Source: Pseudomonadota bacterium
Lineage (GTDB): Bacteria > Myxococcota > Myxococcia > Myxococcales > Myxococcaceae
NCBI GenBank assembly: GCA_023424585.1
Contig: JAFADT010000556.1
Span: forward strand, 1-11,914
Direction of reading: 5' to 3'
DNA: 11,914 nucleotides
Part shown: positions 1 through 6,740 of the stretch, piece after piece
Numbering within the stretch: the first letter of the stretch is position 1
Layout: each line of letters starts with the position of its first letter
Notes under the pieces: generated by a model
Database searches by the model: none
What the model was told of the DNA's origin: nothing
Seen by the model: only the letters and a program-made list of their open reading frames with translations
Made by a program: the position numbers and the translations under genes

Positions 1-355
1 CCTCCAGCGCGAAGCGCGTGCGCACCACCGTGCCCATGGGCAGGAAGAAGGTGCTCGCGAGGAAGGCGCCGCTGACGCTCACGTTCACGGACGTGAGCCC
101 GGCGGAGAAGCGCCGGCCGCCCGCGTCGTCCTCCACCCAGAGGTCGAAGTGCGTGGCCAGCTGCGCGCGAGGGAAGTGCCGGTGCTCCGGCTCCCCCTGG
201 TTCATCTCGATGCGGGGCGCGCCCCCGGGCACGGGCGCGGCGGTGCGCGTCGTGCCCACGGGTGGAGCGTACGGCCGGGCCGCCTGCGCGCGCTCCTGCC
301 CGCGAACCGCCGCGGCCGCCTTCACCGTCGTCGCACCCTTCCTCTGGACCACCAT
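1..355 (-). CDS. PilZ-domain protein, C-terminal part missing (cut by left window edge)
   Basis: An open minus-strand frame of 118 codons starts at an ATG (353-355) and stays open to the window edge. Residues 1-55 are Ala/Pro-rich and probably disordered. A PilZ domain then begins: R59-H-F-P-R63 matches the RxxxR c-di-GMP-binding motif and N91-V-S-V-S-G96 matches (D/N)xSxxG, with beta-strand-like segments between and after (FDLWVED, TVVRTRFALE). Both ligand-binding motifs are intact, so c-di-GMP binding is likely by family knowledge. The gene begins 17 nt after the rodA stop and has its own GGAGG, so it is probably the distal gene of the elongation operon. It may act as a c-di-GMP-responsive effector, but the target is unknown. 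The rest of the domain and any further domains lie outside the window. Confidence 0.85.
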   Translation of the reverse strand, partial: MVVQRKGATTVKAAAAVRGQERAQAARPYAPPVGTTRTAAPVPGGAPRIEMNQGEPEHRHFPRAQLATHFDLWVEDDAGGRRFSAGLTSVNVSVSGAFLASTFFLPMGTVVRTRFALE

Positions 356-360
356 CGGAG

Positions 361-365
361 CCTCC
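361..365 (-). promoter_or_regulatory. Shine-Dalgarno GGAGG of the PilZ gene
   Basis: A perfect GGAGG on the minus strand lies 5 nt upstream of the ATG at 353-355, inside the 17-nt gap after the rodA stop. It fixes the start of the partial PilZ gene and argues that this short frame is a real gene. Confidence 0.7.
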
Positions 366-372
366 GCGGCCG

Positions 373-1524
373 TCAGAACATGTGACGGCGCATGCTGATG
401 TTCACCAGCAGCCCGATGCACAACATCACCGACAGCATCGAGGAGCCGCCGTAGCTCATGAGGGGCAGCGTGATGCCCGTCACCGGCAACAGGCCGATGA
501 CCATGCCGATGTTTTCGAACACCTGCCAGAAAAGTGTGGCCACCACCCCCACCGCGACGAACGCTCCAAAACGGTCTCGCGCGTTGAAGCCCACGCCCAG
601 CCCGAGAATGAAGATGCCGCCGTAGAACAGGAGCAACAGGAGACAGGAGAAGAAGCCGTGCTCCTCGGCCCACACGGAGAAGATGAAATCCGTGTGCTGC
701 TCCGGCAGGAAGCGCAGGCCTGTCTGGGTTCCCTCGCGCCAGCCCTTGCCGGTGAGGCCGCCGGAGCCCACGGCGATCTTGGATTGCGCGGCGTGATAGC
801 CGCTGCCGCGCAGGTCTGCTTCGGGGTCCAACCAGCCGGAGATGCGCTGGCTCTGATGTTTCTTGAGGAAGTGGCGCACCAGGGTGGTGCGCGGCTCGGG
901 CATCTCCCGGACGTAGTCGTTCCAGATGATGAGGCCGCCCACCAGCAGGCCCGCCACCAGCGTGGCGGCCAGGTACCAGCGCACCTTGCCGAAGAGGATG
1001 ACGGTGCCGGAGGACAGGAAGATCATCAGCGCGGTGCCCAGGTCCGGCTGCACCAGCACCAGCACGAAAGGCACCATCACCACCAGCACAGGCTTCCACA
1101 GGCGCACGAGGCCGTAGGACGGCTGATTGGGCTGGAAGTCGTCGTGGTAGACCTTGGCCAGCATCAGCACGACACCAATCTTCATGAACTCCGCGGGCTG
1201 CAGGCGGAACGGGCCGATGACGAACCAGCTCTCCGCGCCCTTGGCGGTGTGCCCCACCACGCGCAGCGCCAAGAGCGACAGGATGTTGAGCACGTAGATG
1301 GGGAAGGCCATCCGCTGGATCCAGCGGTAGTCCACCAGACACACCATCAGCACGGCGCCAATGCCCACGGCCACGTAGAGCGCCTGGCTGGTCCACACGG
1401 GCGCCATGGGGGGCCGGGCGGCGGACGCCAGGTTCCAGAGGCCCAGGAAGCACACCCCCAGCACGCACACGATGAGCCCCCACGGCACGTGGGGCATCAT
1501 CCGGCGCTCAATCCGCAGTTGCAC
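373..1524 (-). CDS. rodA: RodA, SEDS-family peptidoglycan glycosyltransferase
   Basis: This 383-aa polytopic membrane protein belongs to the SEDS family (RodA/FtsW/SpoVE). RodA polymerises lipid II into glycan strands for lateral wall growth together with PBP2. Visible hallmarks are ESWFVIGPFRLQPAEFMK (98-115), VQPDLGTAL (158-166), LPEQHTDFIFSVWAEEHG (273-290) and LPLMSYGGSSML (353-364). D279 in HTDF aligns with the essential Asp of E. coli RodA (D262). About ten hydrophobic segments are visible and the length is normal. The GTG start is preferred because GGAG lies 6 nt upstream; an ATG-ATG pair nine codons in is the alternative. The first 17 nt overlap the end of the PBP2 gene, so translation is probably coupled. 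Location next to mreC, mreD and PBP2 supports RodA rather than FtsW. Confidence 0.96.
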   Translation of the reverse strand: MQLRIERRMMPHVPWGLIVCVLGVCFLGLWNLASAARPPMAPVWTSQALYVAVGIGAVLMVCLVDYRWIQRMAFPIYVLNILSLLALRVVGHTAKGAESWFVIGPFRLQPAEFMKIGVVLMLAKVYHDDFQPNQPSYGLVRLWKPVLVVMVPFVLVLVQPDLGTALMIFLSSGTVILFGKVRWYLAATLVAGLLVGGLIIWNDYVREMPEPRTTLVRHFLKKHQSQRISGWLDPEADLRGSGYHAAQSKIAVGSGGLTGKGWREGTQTGLRFLPEQHTDFIFSVWAEEHGFFSCLLLLLFYGGIFILGLGVGFNARDRFGAFVAVGVVATLFWQVFENIGMVIGLLPVTGITLPLMSYGGSSMLSVMLCIGLLVNISMRRHMF

Positions 1525-3568
1525 TGTCGTCTCCGGTCTCCGAGGGCGGCTGGATGGGCTCTCCGGGCAGGTTCACCCTGGGGGGCGGCACCACGGCGCG
1601 GGTGAGCGCCGCCTCATCCAGGCTGGGCGCCGGCGGCAGCGACGGCGTGTAGGGCTGGTTGGCGCGGGGCGGCGGCGACGTGGCGTCCTGCGCCTTCAGC
1701 TCGAAGTACTTCTTCATCACGGCCAGCGCCGTGGGCGCCGCGTCCACGCCGCCGTGGCCGCCGTGCTCGTTGAGCACGATCACGGCCAGCTCCGGCTTGT
1801 CCGCGGGCGCGAAGCCGGCGAACCAGGCGTGGTCGCGCTCGAAGTAGCTCATCTGGTGCGTCTTCAGGCGCACCGCGCCGATGCGCGTCACCTGCGCGGT
1901 GCCTGTCTTGGCCGCCACCAGGAAGTCCGGGGGCAGGCCCGACTTGAGCTTCGCGCGGTACGCGGTGCCCCCGGGCTCCTGCGCCACCGCCTCCAGGCCC
2001 TCCACGATGGTCTTCAGGTGCGTGGGGTTGATGTCCACCTTGGACACCACCTCCGGCTTGAACTCCTCCATCACCTGGCCATCCAGGTTCTCCAGCCGCT
2101 GCACCAGCTGCGGCTTGTAGAGCTTCCCGCCGTTGGCCACGGCCGCGTACACCAGCGCCAGTTGCAGCGGCGTCACGTTGACGTCGCCCTGCCCCATGGC
2201 GCTGTTGAGCGCCATGCCCTTGGTGTAGCCACCCGGCGAGGCTTTGTCGTGGTACGCGGTGGACGGCATGATGCCCGGCACCTCCGCCACCACGCCGATG
2301 CCGGTGGGACGCCCCAGGCCCAGCGACTTGCCCATCTCCGCGATGGGGTCCAGGCCGATGGTGTCCGCCACCTTGTAGAACCATGAGTCGCACGACGCCT
2401 TCATGGCGCCCTTGGCGTCCAGGGGCCCGTGGCCGCTCTCCTTGTGACAGCGCCACACGCGCGCGCCCAGCCGGTAGCCGCCGGTGCAGTTCACCACCGT
2501 CTCCGGCCGGAACAGGCCGGACTTGAAGGCGGCAAGCTGCGAGACCACCTTGAAGGTGGAGCCCGGGCTGTAGTGCTCCGCGGCCACGCGGTTGATCATC
2601 GGGTGGAGGGGGTCGCGCGCCAGCGTGGCCATCTGCGCCGGCGTCACGCGGCCGGTGAGCAGGTTGGGGTCGAAGCCGGGGCGGGACACCAGCGCCTTGA
2701 TGAAGCCGGTGTTCACGTCGATGGCCACCACCGCGCCCGTCACGCCCGGGAACGCGCGCTCCGCCTCTTCCTGCAGGCGCATGTCGATGGAGAGCACCAC
2801 GTTGCTGCCGGCCGTGGGGGGGATGACCGCGTTCTCCCCCAGCATGACGTTGAGCTCCTCAATCGTCTGGCCGCGCGCGTTCACCACCTCCTTGCGCACG
2901 CCGTCCCGACCGCGCAGCTTGGACTCGAAGTAGCGCTCCAGGCCACGCCGGCCGATGTAGTCCCCCAGGGCGTACTTCGCGCCATCCGCGTTGAGGCGCT
3001 CCAGCTCCTCCTGGGTGATCTCGTTCATGTAGCCCAGCACGTGCGACAGCACCGTCTCCGCGCGGTAGTTGCGGTGCGGCACGGGCACCACCTCCACGCC
3101 GTCCAGGATGTCGCGCCGGGCGTTGAGCCGGTCGTACTCATCCCGGGTCAGGTCCACGCGCACCGGCACCGGCTGGAAGGGCGCGTTGCGGCGGCTGGCG
3201 CGGATGAGGTCTTCAATCTTCTTGCGCTGCTCCGCGTCCCACTGGAGCAGCTCCGCCAGGCGCGGGATGACCTGCTCGAAGCAGTCCGTGCAGAAGGCCG
3301 GCGTGACGAAGGCGTCGAAGGAGGGGCGGCTGTCCACCAGGATGGTGCCGCGCGCGTCCTTGATGACGCCGCGGTCGGCGCGCAGGCGCACCTCCTTCAC
3401 GAAGTTCGCCACGCTCTTGGCGGCGTACTCCTCATGGCGGATGAGCTGGAGCCGGTAGAGCTGGATGGCCAGCGCCACCAGGCCCAGCGACATGGCCAGG
3501 CCCAGCCACAGGAAGCGGCGCTTCAGGTCCCGGCCCGGCGTGGTGTTGCCAATGGTCGGAGGCGTCAA
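1508..3568 (-). CDS. mrdA: Penicillin-binding protein 2 (MrdA), class B transpeptidase
   Basis: This 686-aa class B PBP cross-links peptidoglycan during elongation as the partner of RodA. The order is a short cytoplasmic N-terminus, one membrane anchor (about 18-37), a PBP dimer/pedestal domain (about 60-245) and the transpeptidase domain (about 255-625). Active-site motifs are S337-T-F-K340 with the acylated Ser, S392-C-D394 and K554-T-G556. The CTGGYRLG...CHKESGHG stretch (361-381) is typical of PBP2. A Pro-rich tail (about 631-686) extends past the enzyme domain. The frame is open upstream to 3913, but that part is an antisense-like shadow of mreD. No ATG or GTG occurs near the junction, so I choose TTG (3566-3568), which overlaps the mreD stop as TTGA and gives a normal N-terminus. 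The pedestal also carries an unusual C93-x-x-C96. Confidence 0.95.
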   Translation of the reverse strand: MTPPTIGNTTPGRDLKRRFLWLGLAMSLGLVALAIQLYRLQLIRHEEYAAKSVANFVKEVRLRADRGVIKDARGTILVDSRPSFDAFVTPAFCTDCFEQVIPRLAELLQWDAEQRKKIEDLIRASRRNAPFQPVPVRVDLTRDEYDRLNARRDILDGVEVVPVPHRNYRAETVLSHVLGYMNEITQEELERLNADGAKYALGDYIGRRGLERYFESKLRGRDGVRKEVVNARGQTIEELNVMLGENAVIPPTAGSNVVLSIDMRLQEEAERAFPGVTGAVVAIDVNTGFIKALVSRPGFDPNLLTGRVTPAQMATLARDPLHPMINRVAAEHYSPGSTFKVVSQLAAFKSGLFRPETVVNCTGGYRLGARVWRCHKESGHGPLDAKGAMKASCDSWFYKVADTIGLDPIAEMGKSLGLGRPTGIGVVAEVPGIMPSTAYHDKASPGGYTKGMALNSAMGQGDVNVTPLQLALVYAAVANGGKLYKPQLVQRLENLDGQVMEEFKPEVVSKVDINPTHLKTIVEGLEAVAQEPGGTAYRAKLKSGLPPDFLVAAKTGTAQVTRIGAVRLKTHQMSYFERDHAWFAGFAPADKPELAVIVLNEHGGHGGVDAAPTALAVMKKYFELKAQDATSPPPRANQPYTPSLPPAPSLDEAALTRAVVPPPRVNLPGEPIQPPSETGDDSATAD
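1531..1534 (-). promoter_or_regulatory. Shine-Dalgarno GGAG deciding the rodA GTG start
   Basis: GGAG on the minus strand lies 6 nt before the GTG at 1522-1524, inside the 3' end of the PBP2 gene. The in-frame ATG pair at codons 9-10 has no comparable site, which favours the GTG. Confidence 0.55.
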
Positions 3569-4065
3569 CGGAGCAACCCCGCCGGGCGCTCCTGCGCCAC
3601 CTCGAACCGCTTGAACAGGGGGAAGAGGAGCAGCGCCGCCGCGCCCGTGAGCGCCAGCTGCACCGGCATGCCGGAGAGCAGCGGCGCGGTGGAGCCGTCC
3701 TTCACCGTGAGCCAGGTGAAGAACGTGGACAACAGGCCGTGGCCCAGGTCCGCGCCCATGGCGAACAGCGCGAAGGCCACCGGCCCGCGCACGTCCACGA
3801 ACGACGCCACCAGCCGGCCCACCAGGAAGGTGAACACCGCGAGGAAGGTGAACAGGCCCGTGGGCTGGCCGCTCATCAGGTCCAGCAGGTAGCCCACCGC
3901 GAAGGCCGAGCACGCCCCTTCCGTGAGGCTCGCCCGGAGCGCGAGGAAGGCCACCAGCACCACCGTGACGTCCACGCGGCCCAGCACCAGCCCCGCCTGC
4001 TGGACGAACACGGACTCCAGCGTGAGGAGCACCAGCGCCAGGATGACGGTCACCAGGAACTTCAT
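3565..4065 (-). CDS. mreD: Rod shape-determining protein MreD
   Basis: This is a 166-aa, almost entirely hydrophobic protein with five to six membrane segments (about 3-25, 32-48, 50-63, 70-92, 95-118 and 132-152). GYLLDLMSGQPTGLFTF (58-74) matches the conserved region of the MreD family. MreD is a small inner-membrane partner of MreC in the elongasome. The identification rests as much on position, between mreC and PBP2, as on sequence, because MreD proteins diverge strongly. The ATG overlaps the mreC stop as ATGA, and the stop overlaps the PBP2 TTG start, so the gene is coupled on both sides. Confidence 0.92.
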   Translation of the reverse strand: MKFLVTVILALVLLTLESVFVQQAGLVLGRVDVTVVLVAFLALRASLTEGACSAFAVGYLLDLMSGQPTGLFTFLAVFTFLVGRLVASFVDVRGPVAFALFAMGADLGHGLLSTFFTWLTVKDGSTAPLLSGMPVQLALTGAAALLLFPLFKRFEVAQERPAGLLR

Positions 4066-4928
4066 TTCTGCGTGCCCTCCGCGGCGGCCCCGCCGGTGGC
4101 GGTCATCTCACTGTACGGACTGCCCACCACCAGGACCTCCTCCAGCCGGCTGGTGTCCACCGCGGGCGTGATGTCCGCGCCCTGGAACATGCCGTGCTCC
4201 TTCTTCTCCAGCTGCGTCACCCGCCCCACCACCAGCCCCGGAGGATAGATGCCGTCCGTGCCGGAGGTGATGATGAGGTCGCCGTCCTCCACGTCCTCCG
4301 TGCGCAGCATGTTCTCCAGCGTCAGGGGGCCGTTGCCCGCGCCCGCCGCCGTGCCCCGCGCCCGGGAGCGCTGCACCCGCACCGCCACCCGGCTCTGCGG
4401 GTCCGTCACCAGCGCCACGTCCGCGTAGCCGCCCGTGGACCGGATGACCTGCCCGACGATGCCGTCCGGCGTGACCACCGACATGCCCCGGAACACCCCG
4501 TCCTTCTCCCCGCTGCTGATCCGCACCGACAGCAGCTTCGCCACCGGGTTGACGCCCACCACCCGCGCCGGAATCTCCGGCCCGGGCACGGCCTCCGCGT
4601 ACGCCAGGAGCTTCCGCAGCCGCCCGTTCTCCGAGCGCGTCTCCCCCAGCGCCTGCACCGTCGCCCTCAGCTGCATGTTCTCCAGCCGCAGCGCGTCATT
4701 GTCCTGACGAACGCCGCGCAGGTCCAGGTAGTTGCGCACCGCGGCCACGGCGCCGTCGATGCCGGCGGTGAGCCCCTGCTGCACGGGGGCCGTGAGCGCG
4801 ATGACGCCCCGGTCGACGAAGTTCGGGTCGCGGCCCCGCCGCCCGCCCAGCAGGAAGGCGCCGAGCGGGTACAACAGGAGGGCGGCCACGAGGAGGAAGC
4901 GGCGGTACCGCTTGAGGAGAGACAGCAC
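4062..4928 (-). CDS. mreC: Rod shape-determining protein MreC
   Basis: This 288-aa bitopic inner-membrane protein is an elongasome scaffold that binds and activates PBP2. A basic N-terminus (KRYRR) precedes one membrane segment (about 11-28). A helical/coiled-coil dimerisation region follows (about 60-110, rich in Leu/Asn/Arg/Glu). The periplasmic beta-rich MreC domain comes next (about 118-270), with DGVFRGMSVVTPDGIVGQV (143-161) and TSGTDGIYPPGLVVGRV (221-237) as family hallmarks. Length is typical. The start is GTG (4926-4928); only a weak purine stretch (GGGAAAG) lies upstream and no better in-frame start exists. It is the first gene of the operon, because the divergent gene begins 231 nt away and no mreB precedes it. 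Confidence 0.95.
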   Translation of the reverse strand: MLSLLKRYRRFLLVAALLLYPLGAFLLGGRRGRDPNFVDRGVIALTAPVQQGLTAGIDGAVAAVRNYLDLRGVRQDNDALRLENMQLRATVQALGETRSENGRLRKLLAYAEAVPGPEIPARVVGVNPVAKLLSVRISSGEKDGVFRGMSVVTPDGIVGQVIRSTGGYADVALVTDPQSRVAVRVQRSRARGTAAGAGNGPLTLENMLRTEDVEDGDLIITSGTDGIYPPGLVVGRVTQLEKKEHGMFQGADITPAVDTSRLEEVLVVGSPYSEMTATGGAAAEGTQK

Positions 4929-5009
4929 GGACGGGGGCTTTCCCGGGGTGGGCGGAAGACGCGGGTGGAAGGGGGGAGAGGGTCGGGCTAAGCTGGCTGA
5001 ATCGCTTGC

Positions 5010-5039
5010 ATTTTCCGGTCTGTTGTCCTACGCAGTCAA
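5010..5039 (-). promoter_or_regulatory. Candidate sigma-70-type promoter for the mreC operon
   Basis: On the minus strand TTGACT (5034-5039, 5 of 6 to consensus) and GAAAAT (5010-5015, 4 of 6) are separated by 18 nt. Transcription would start near 5003, leaving about 75 nt of leader before the mreC GTG. This is the best promoter match I find in the intergenic region. It is a motif match only, and myxobacterial promoters often deviate from consensus. Confidence 0.4.
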
Positions 5040-5044
5040 GGCCC

Positions 5045-5074
5045 GGATGAGGGGGTGTTGACACCCAAGCATCC
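5045..5074. repeat. 30-bp interrupted dyad between mreC and the ppi gene
   Basis: Inverted arms GGATG (5045-5049) and CATCC (5070-5074) enclose a second pair, GGGTGT (5053-5058) and ACACCC (5061-5066), all sharing one centre at 5059.5. Eleven of 15 base pairs are complementary. The element sits 5 bp upstream of the candidate mreC -35 box and overlaps a TTGACA on the plus strand. Position and symmetry fit an operator for a dimeric regulator of one or both divergent genes. A hairpin in the ppi leader RNA is the alternative. Confidence 0.5.
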
Positions 5075-5100
5075 CCACCGGCCGGGCTACCAACAACACG

Positions 5101-5137
5101 GCGCCGCGAGACCTTCCGCAAGGTGCTTCGCGGGCGC
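5101..5137 (+). other. Potential 37-nt stem-loop in the leader of the ppi gene
   Basis: GCGCC (5101-5105) pairs with GGCGC (5133-5137), GCGA (5106-5109) with TCGC (5128-5131) and ACCTT (5111-5115) with AAGGT (5120-5124). The loop is CCGC (5116-5119), with a single bulged G at 5132 and a small internal irregularity. It ends 22 nt before the ATG, outside the presumed ribosome-binding site. No U-tract follows, so a terminator is unlikely; leader structure or mRNA protection is more plausible. Confidence 0.4.
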
Positions 5138-5159
5138 TTCCGACCGTGAAGTGACGACA

Positions 5160-6740
5160 ATGGACGGTTTGAATCCCCGGAAGGTCTTCTCCCTCCTGTT
5201 CATCATCGGCATCGCCGTGGTGTTCACGCTCCAGTTCGGCCCTGGCAGCAACGGGTTCGGCTCGAGCGGCGGCGGCCAGGCGCCCGGCGCCGGCGCGGTC
5301 GCGACGGTGAATGGCAAGGAGATCCCCCTGCGCGACTTCAGCATGGCCTGGTCGCGGCAGATGAACTTCCTGCGCTCGCAGGGCCAGCCCATCCCGGAGT
5401 CGGTCGCCCGCCAGTTCGGCCTGGACAAGCAGGTGCTCGACCGGCTGGTGAACGCGGAGCTGCTCGCCCAGTCGGCGGAGCGCCACGGCATCGCGCCGTC
5501 GGATGAGGAGCTGCGGAAGATCATCCACGAGAACACCGACTTCCACTCCAAGGAGGGCGCGTTCGACTTCGCCCGCTACCAGCAGGTGCTGCGCGACTAC
5601 TACCGCCGCACGCCGCAGGAGTACGAGCAGGAGCTGCGCCACCAGCTGGCCGCCCAGAAGATGCTGGACGTGGTGCGCACGGGCGCCGTGGTGTCGGACG
5701 ACGAGGTCCGCGCCCGCTACGAGAAGGAAGGCAACCAGGCGAAGCTGGTGTTCGCCCGCTTCCTGCCCACGATGTTCGCGGACAAGGTCCCCGCGCCCAC
5801 GGCCGCGCAGCTCGCGGCGTTCCAGAAGTCTCACGAGAAGGAGATCGCCGACTACTACTCGGCCAACAGCTTCGTCTACAACGTGCCGGAGCGGATCCGC
5901 GCCCGTCAGATCCTCGTGAAGGTCGCCCCGGACGCCACGCCCGAGCAGAAGGCCCAGGCGAAGGCCCGGGCGGAGGAGCTGCGCAAGCAGCTCGACGGCG
6001 GCAAGGACTTCGCCGCGCTGGCGAAGGAGACCAGCGACGACACCGCCACCAAGGCGAAGGGCGGCGAGCTGGGCTGGGTGGAGCGCACCACGTGGGACCC
6101 GGCGCTGGCGGACGCGGCGTTCGCCCTGAAGGCCGGGGAGGTGACGCAGCCGGTGGAGTCCGCGCTGGGCGTGCACCTGGTGAAGGTGGAGGAGAAGAAG
6201 GACGCCCAGGCCAAGAAGCTGGAGGACGTGAAGGGCGAGATCGCCACCACGCTCTTCAAGCAGGAGCAGGCCAAGGGCCTGGCGAAGGCGGAGGCGGAGA
6301 AGGCGCTGGCGGCGGCGAAGGCCGGCAAGTCCCTGAAGGAGCAGTTCCCGGTGCCCGCCGGCCAGCAGCCCGCGCTGCTGCGCTTCGAGGCGGAGACCAA
6401 GCCGGAGGCCGTGGAGACGGACAGCTTCACCGCGCAGGGTGACTCCGTGCCGCACCTGGGCCCGGCGCCGGCGCTGGTGAAGGCCACCTTCGAGGCCAGC
6501 GGCCCGGCGGTGCTGGACGAGGTCTTCACCGTGGGCGACGCGAACGTCGTCGCGCAGGTGGTGGAGCGCGAGAAGCCGGACACCGCGGGCTTCGACAAGC
6601 GCAAGGAGGAGCTGCGCACCCAGGCCCGTCAGGCCAAGCAGATCGAGCTGACGGAGTCCTTCCTCAAGTCGCTGAAGAAGAACGGCAACGTCAACATCAA
6701 CAACGAGGCCATCGACTCGGTGTTGGGCTCCGCGGGGTAG
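5160..6740 (+). CDS. Membrane-anchored SurA_N/parvulin peptidyl-prolyl isomerase (PpiD/SurA type)
   Basis: This 526-aa protein is probably a periplasmic folding chaperone. An N-terminal membrane anchor (about 9-26) is followed by a Gly/Ser/Pro linker (27-46). A SurA_N-like helical chaperone domain (about 47-190) begins at VATVNGKEIPLRDF. A single PpiC/parvulin rotamase domain (about 246-345) shows RARQILVKV, GGELGWV, FALKAGEVTQPVES and GVHLVKVEE. A charged, Ala/Lys-rich region and a C-terminal domain follow. One anchor plus one parvulin domain resembles PpiD, although it is shorter than E. coli PpiD (about 620 aa); a SurA homologue with an uncleaved signal is the alternative. The frame is open upstream to 5055, but ATG 5160 is chosen because it puts the membrane segment at the N-terminus and GAAGTGA lies upstream. 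The stop directly abuts the convergent cyclase gene. Confidence 0.88.
   Translation: MDGLNPRKVFSLLFIIGIAVVFTLQFGPGSNGFGSSGGGQAPGAGAVATVNGKEIPLRDFSMAWSRQMNFLRSQGQPIPESVARQFGLDKQVLDRLVNAELLAQSAERHGIAPSDEELRKIIHENTDFHSKEGAFDFARYQQVLRDYYRRTPQEYEQELRHQLAAQKMLDVVRTGAVVSDDEVRARYEKEGNQAKLVFARFLPTMFADKVPAPTAAQLAAFQKSHEKEIADYYSANSFVYNVPERIRARQILVKVAPDATPEQKAQAKARAEELRKQLDGGKDFAALAKETSDDTATKAKGGELGWVERTTWDPALADAAFALKAGEVTQPVESALGVHLVKVEEKKDAQAKKLEDVKGEIATTLFKQEQAKGLAKAEAEKALAAAKAGKSLKEQFPVPAGQQPALLRFEAETKPEAVETDSFTAQGDSVPHLGPAPALVKATFEASGPAVLDEVFTVGDANVVAQVVEREKPDTAGFDKRKEELRTQARQAKQIELTESFLKSLKKNGNVNINNEAIDSVLGSAG

Noticed and set aside
262..1605. 447-aa plus-strand open frame opposite rodA
   Set aside because: It is a GC-rich antisense shadow: His/Gln/Arg-rich, low complexity, no family motif, while the opposite strand encodes an unmistakable RodA.
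2429..3892. 487-aa plus-strand frame opposite mrdA (and 1406-2386 likewise)
   Set aside because: Composition is dominated by Arg, His, Ala, Gly and Val with no recognisable domain; it mirrors PBP2 codon structure.
3569..3913. 115-codon N-terminal extension of the PBP2 frame
   Set aside because: It lies wholly inside mreD in another frame, is Arg/Gly/Ala/Pro-rich and would put nonsense before the membrane anchor.
4994..5009. Sigma-54-like TGG...TTGC upstream of the isomerase gene
   Set aside because: GG and GC are 11 nt apart instead of the strictly required 10, so it should not function as a sigma-54 promoter.
5058..5063. Perfect TTGACA on the plus strand
   Set aside because: No acceptable -10 box occurs 16-18 nt downstream (the sequence there is CCGG-rich); the hexamer is better explained as part of the dyad.
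5028..6455. 475-aa minus-strand frame opposite the isomerase gene
   Set aside because: It is a Leu/Arg-rich shadow of a well-supported parvulin protein.
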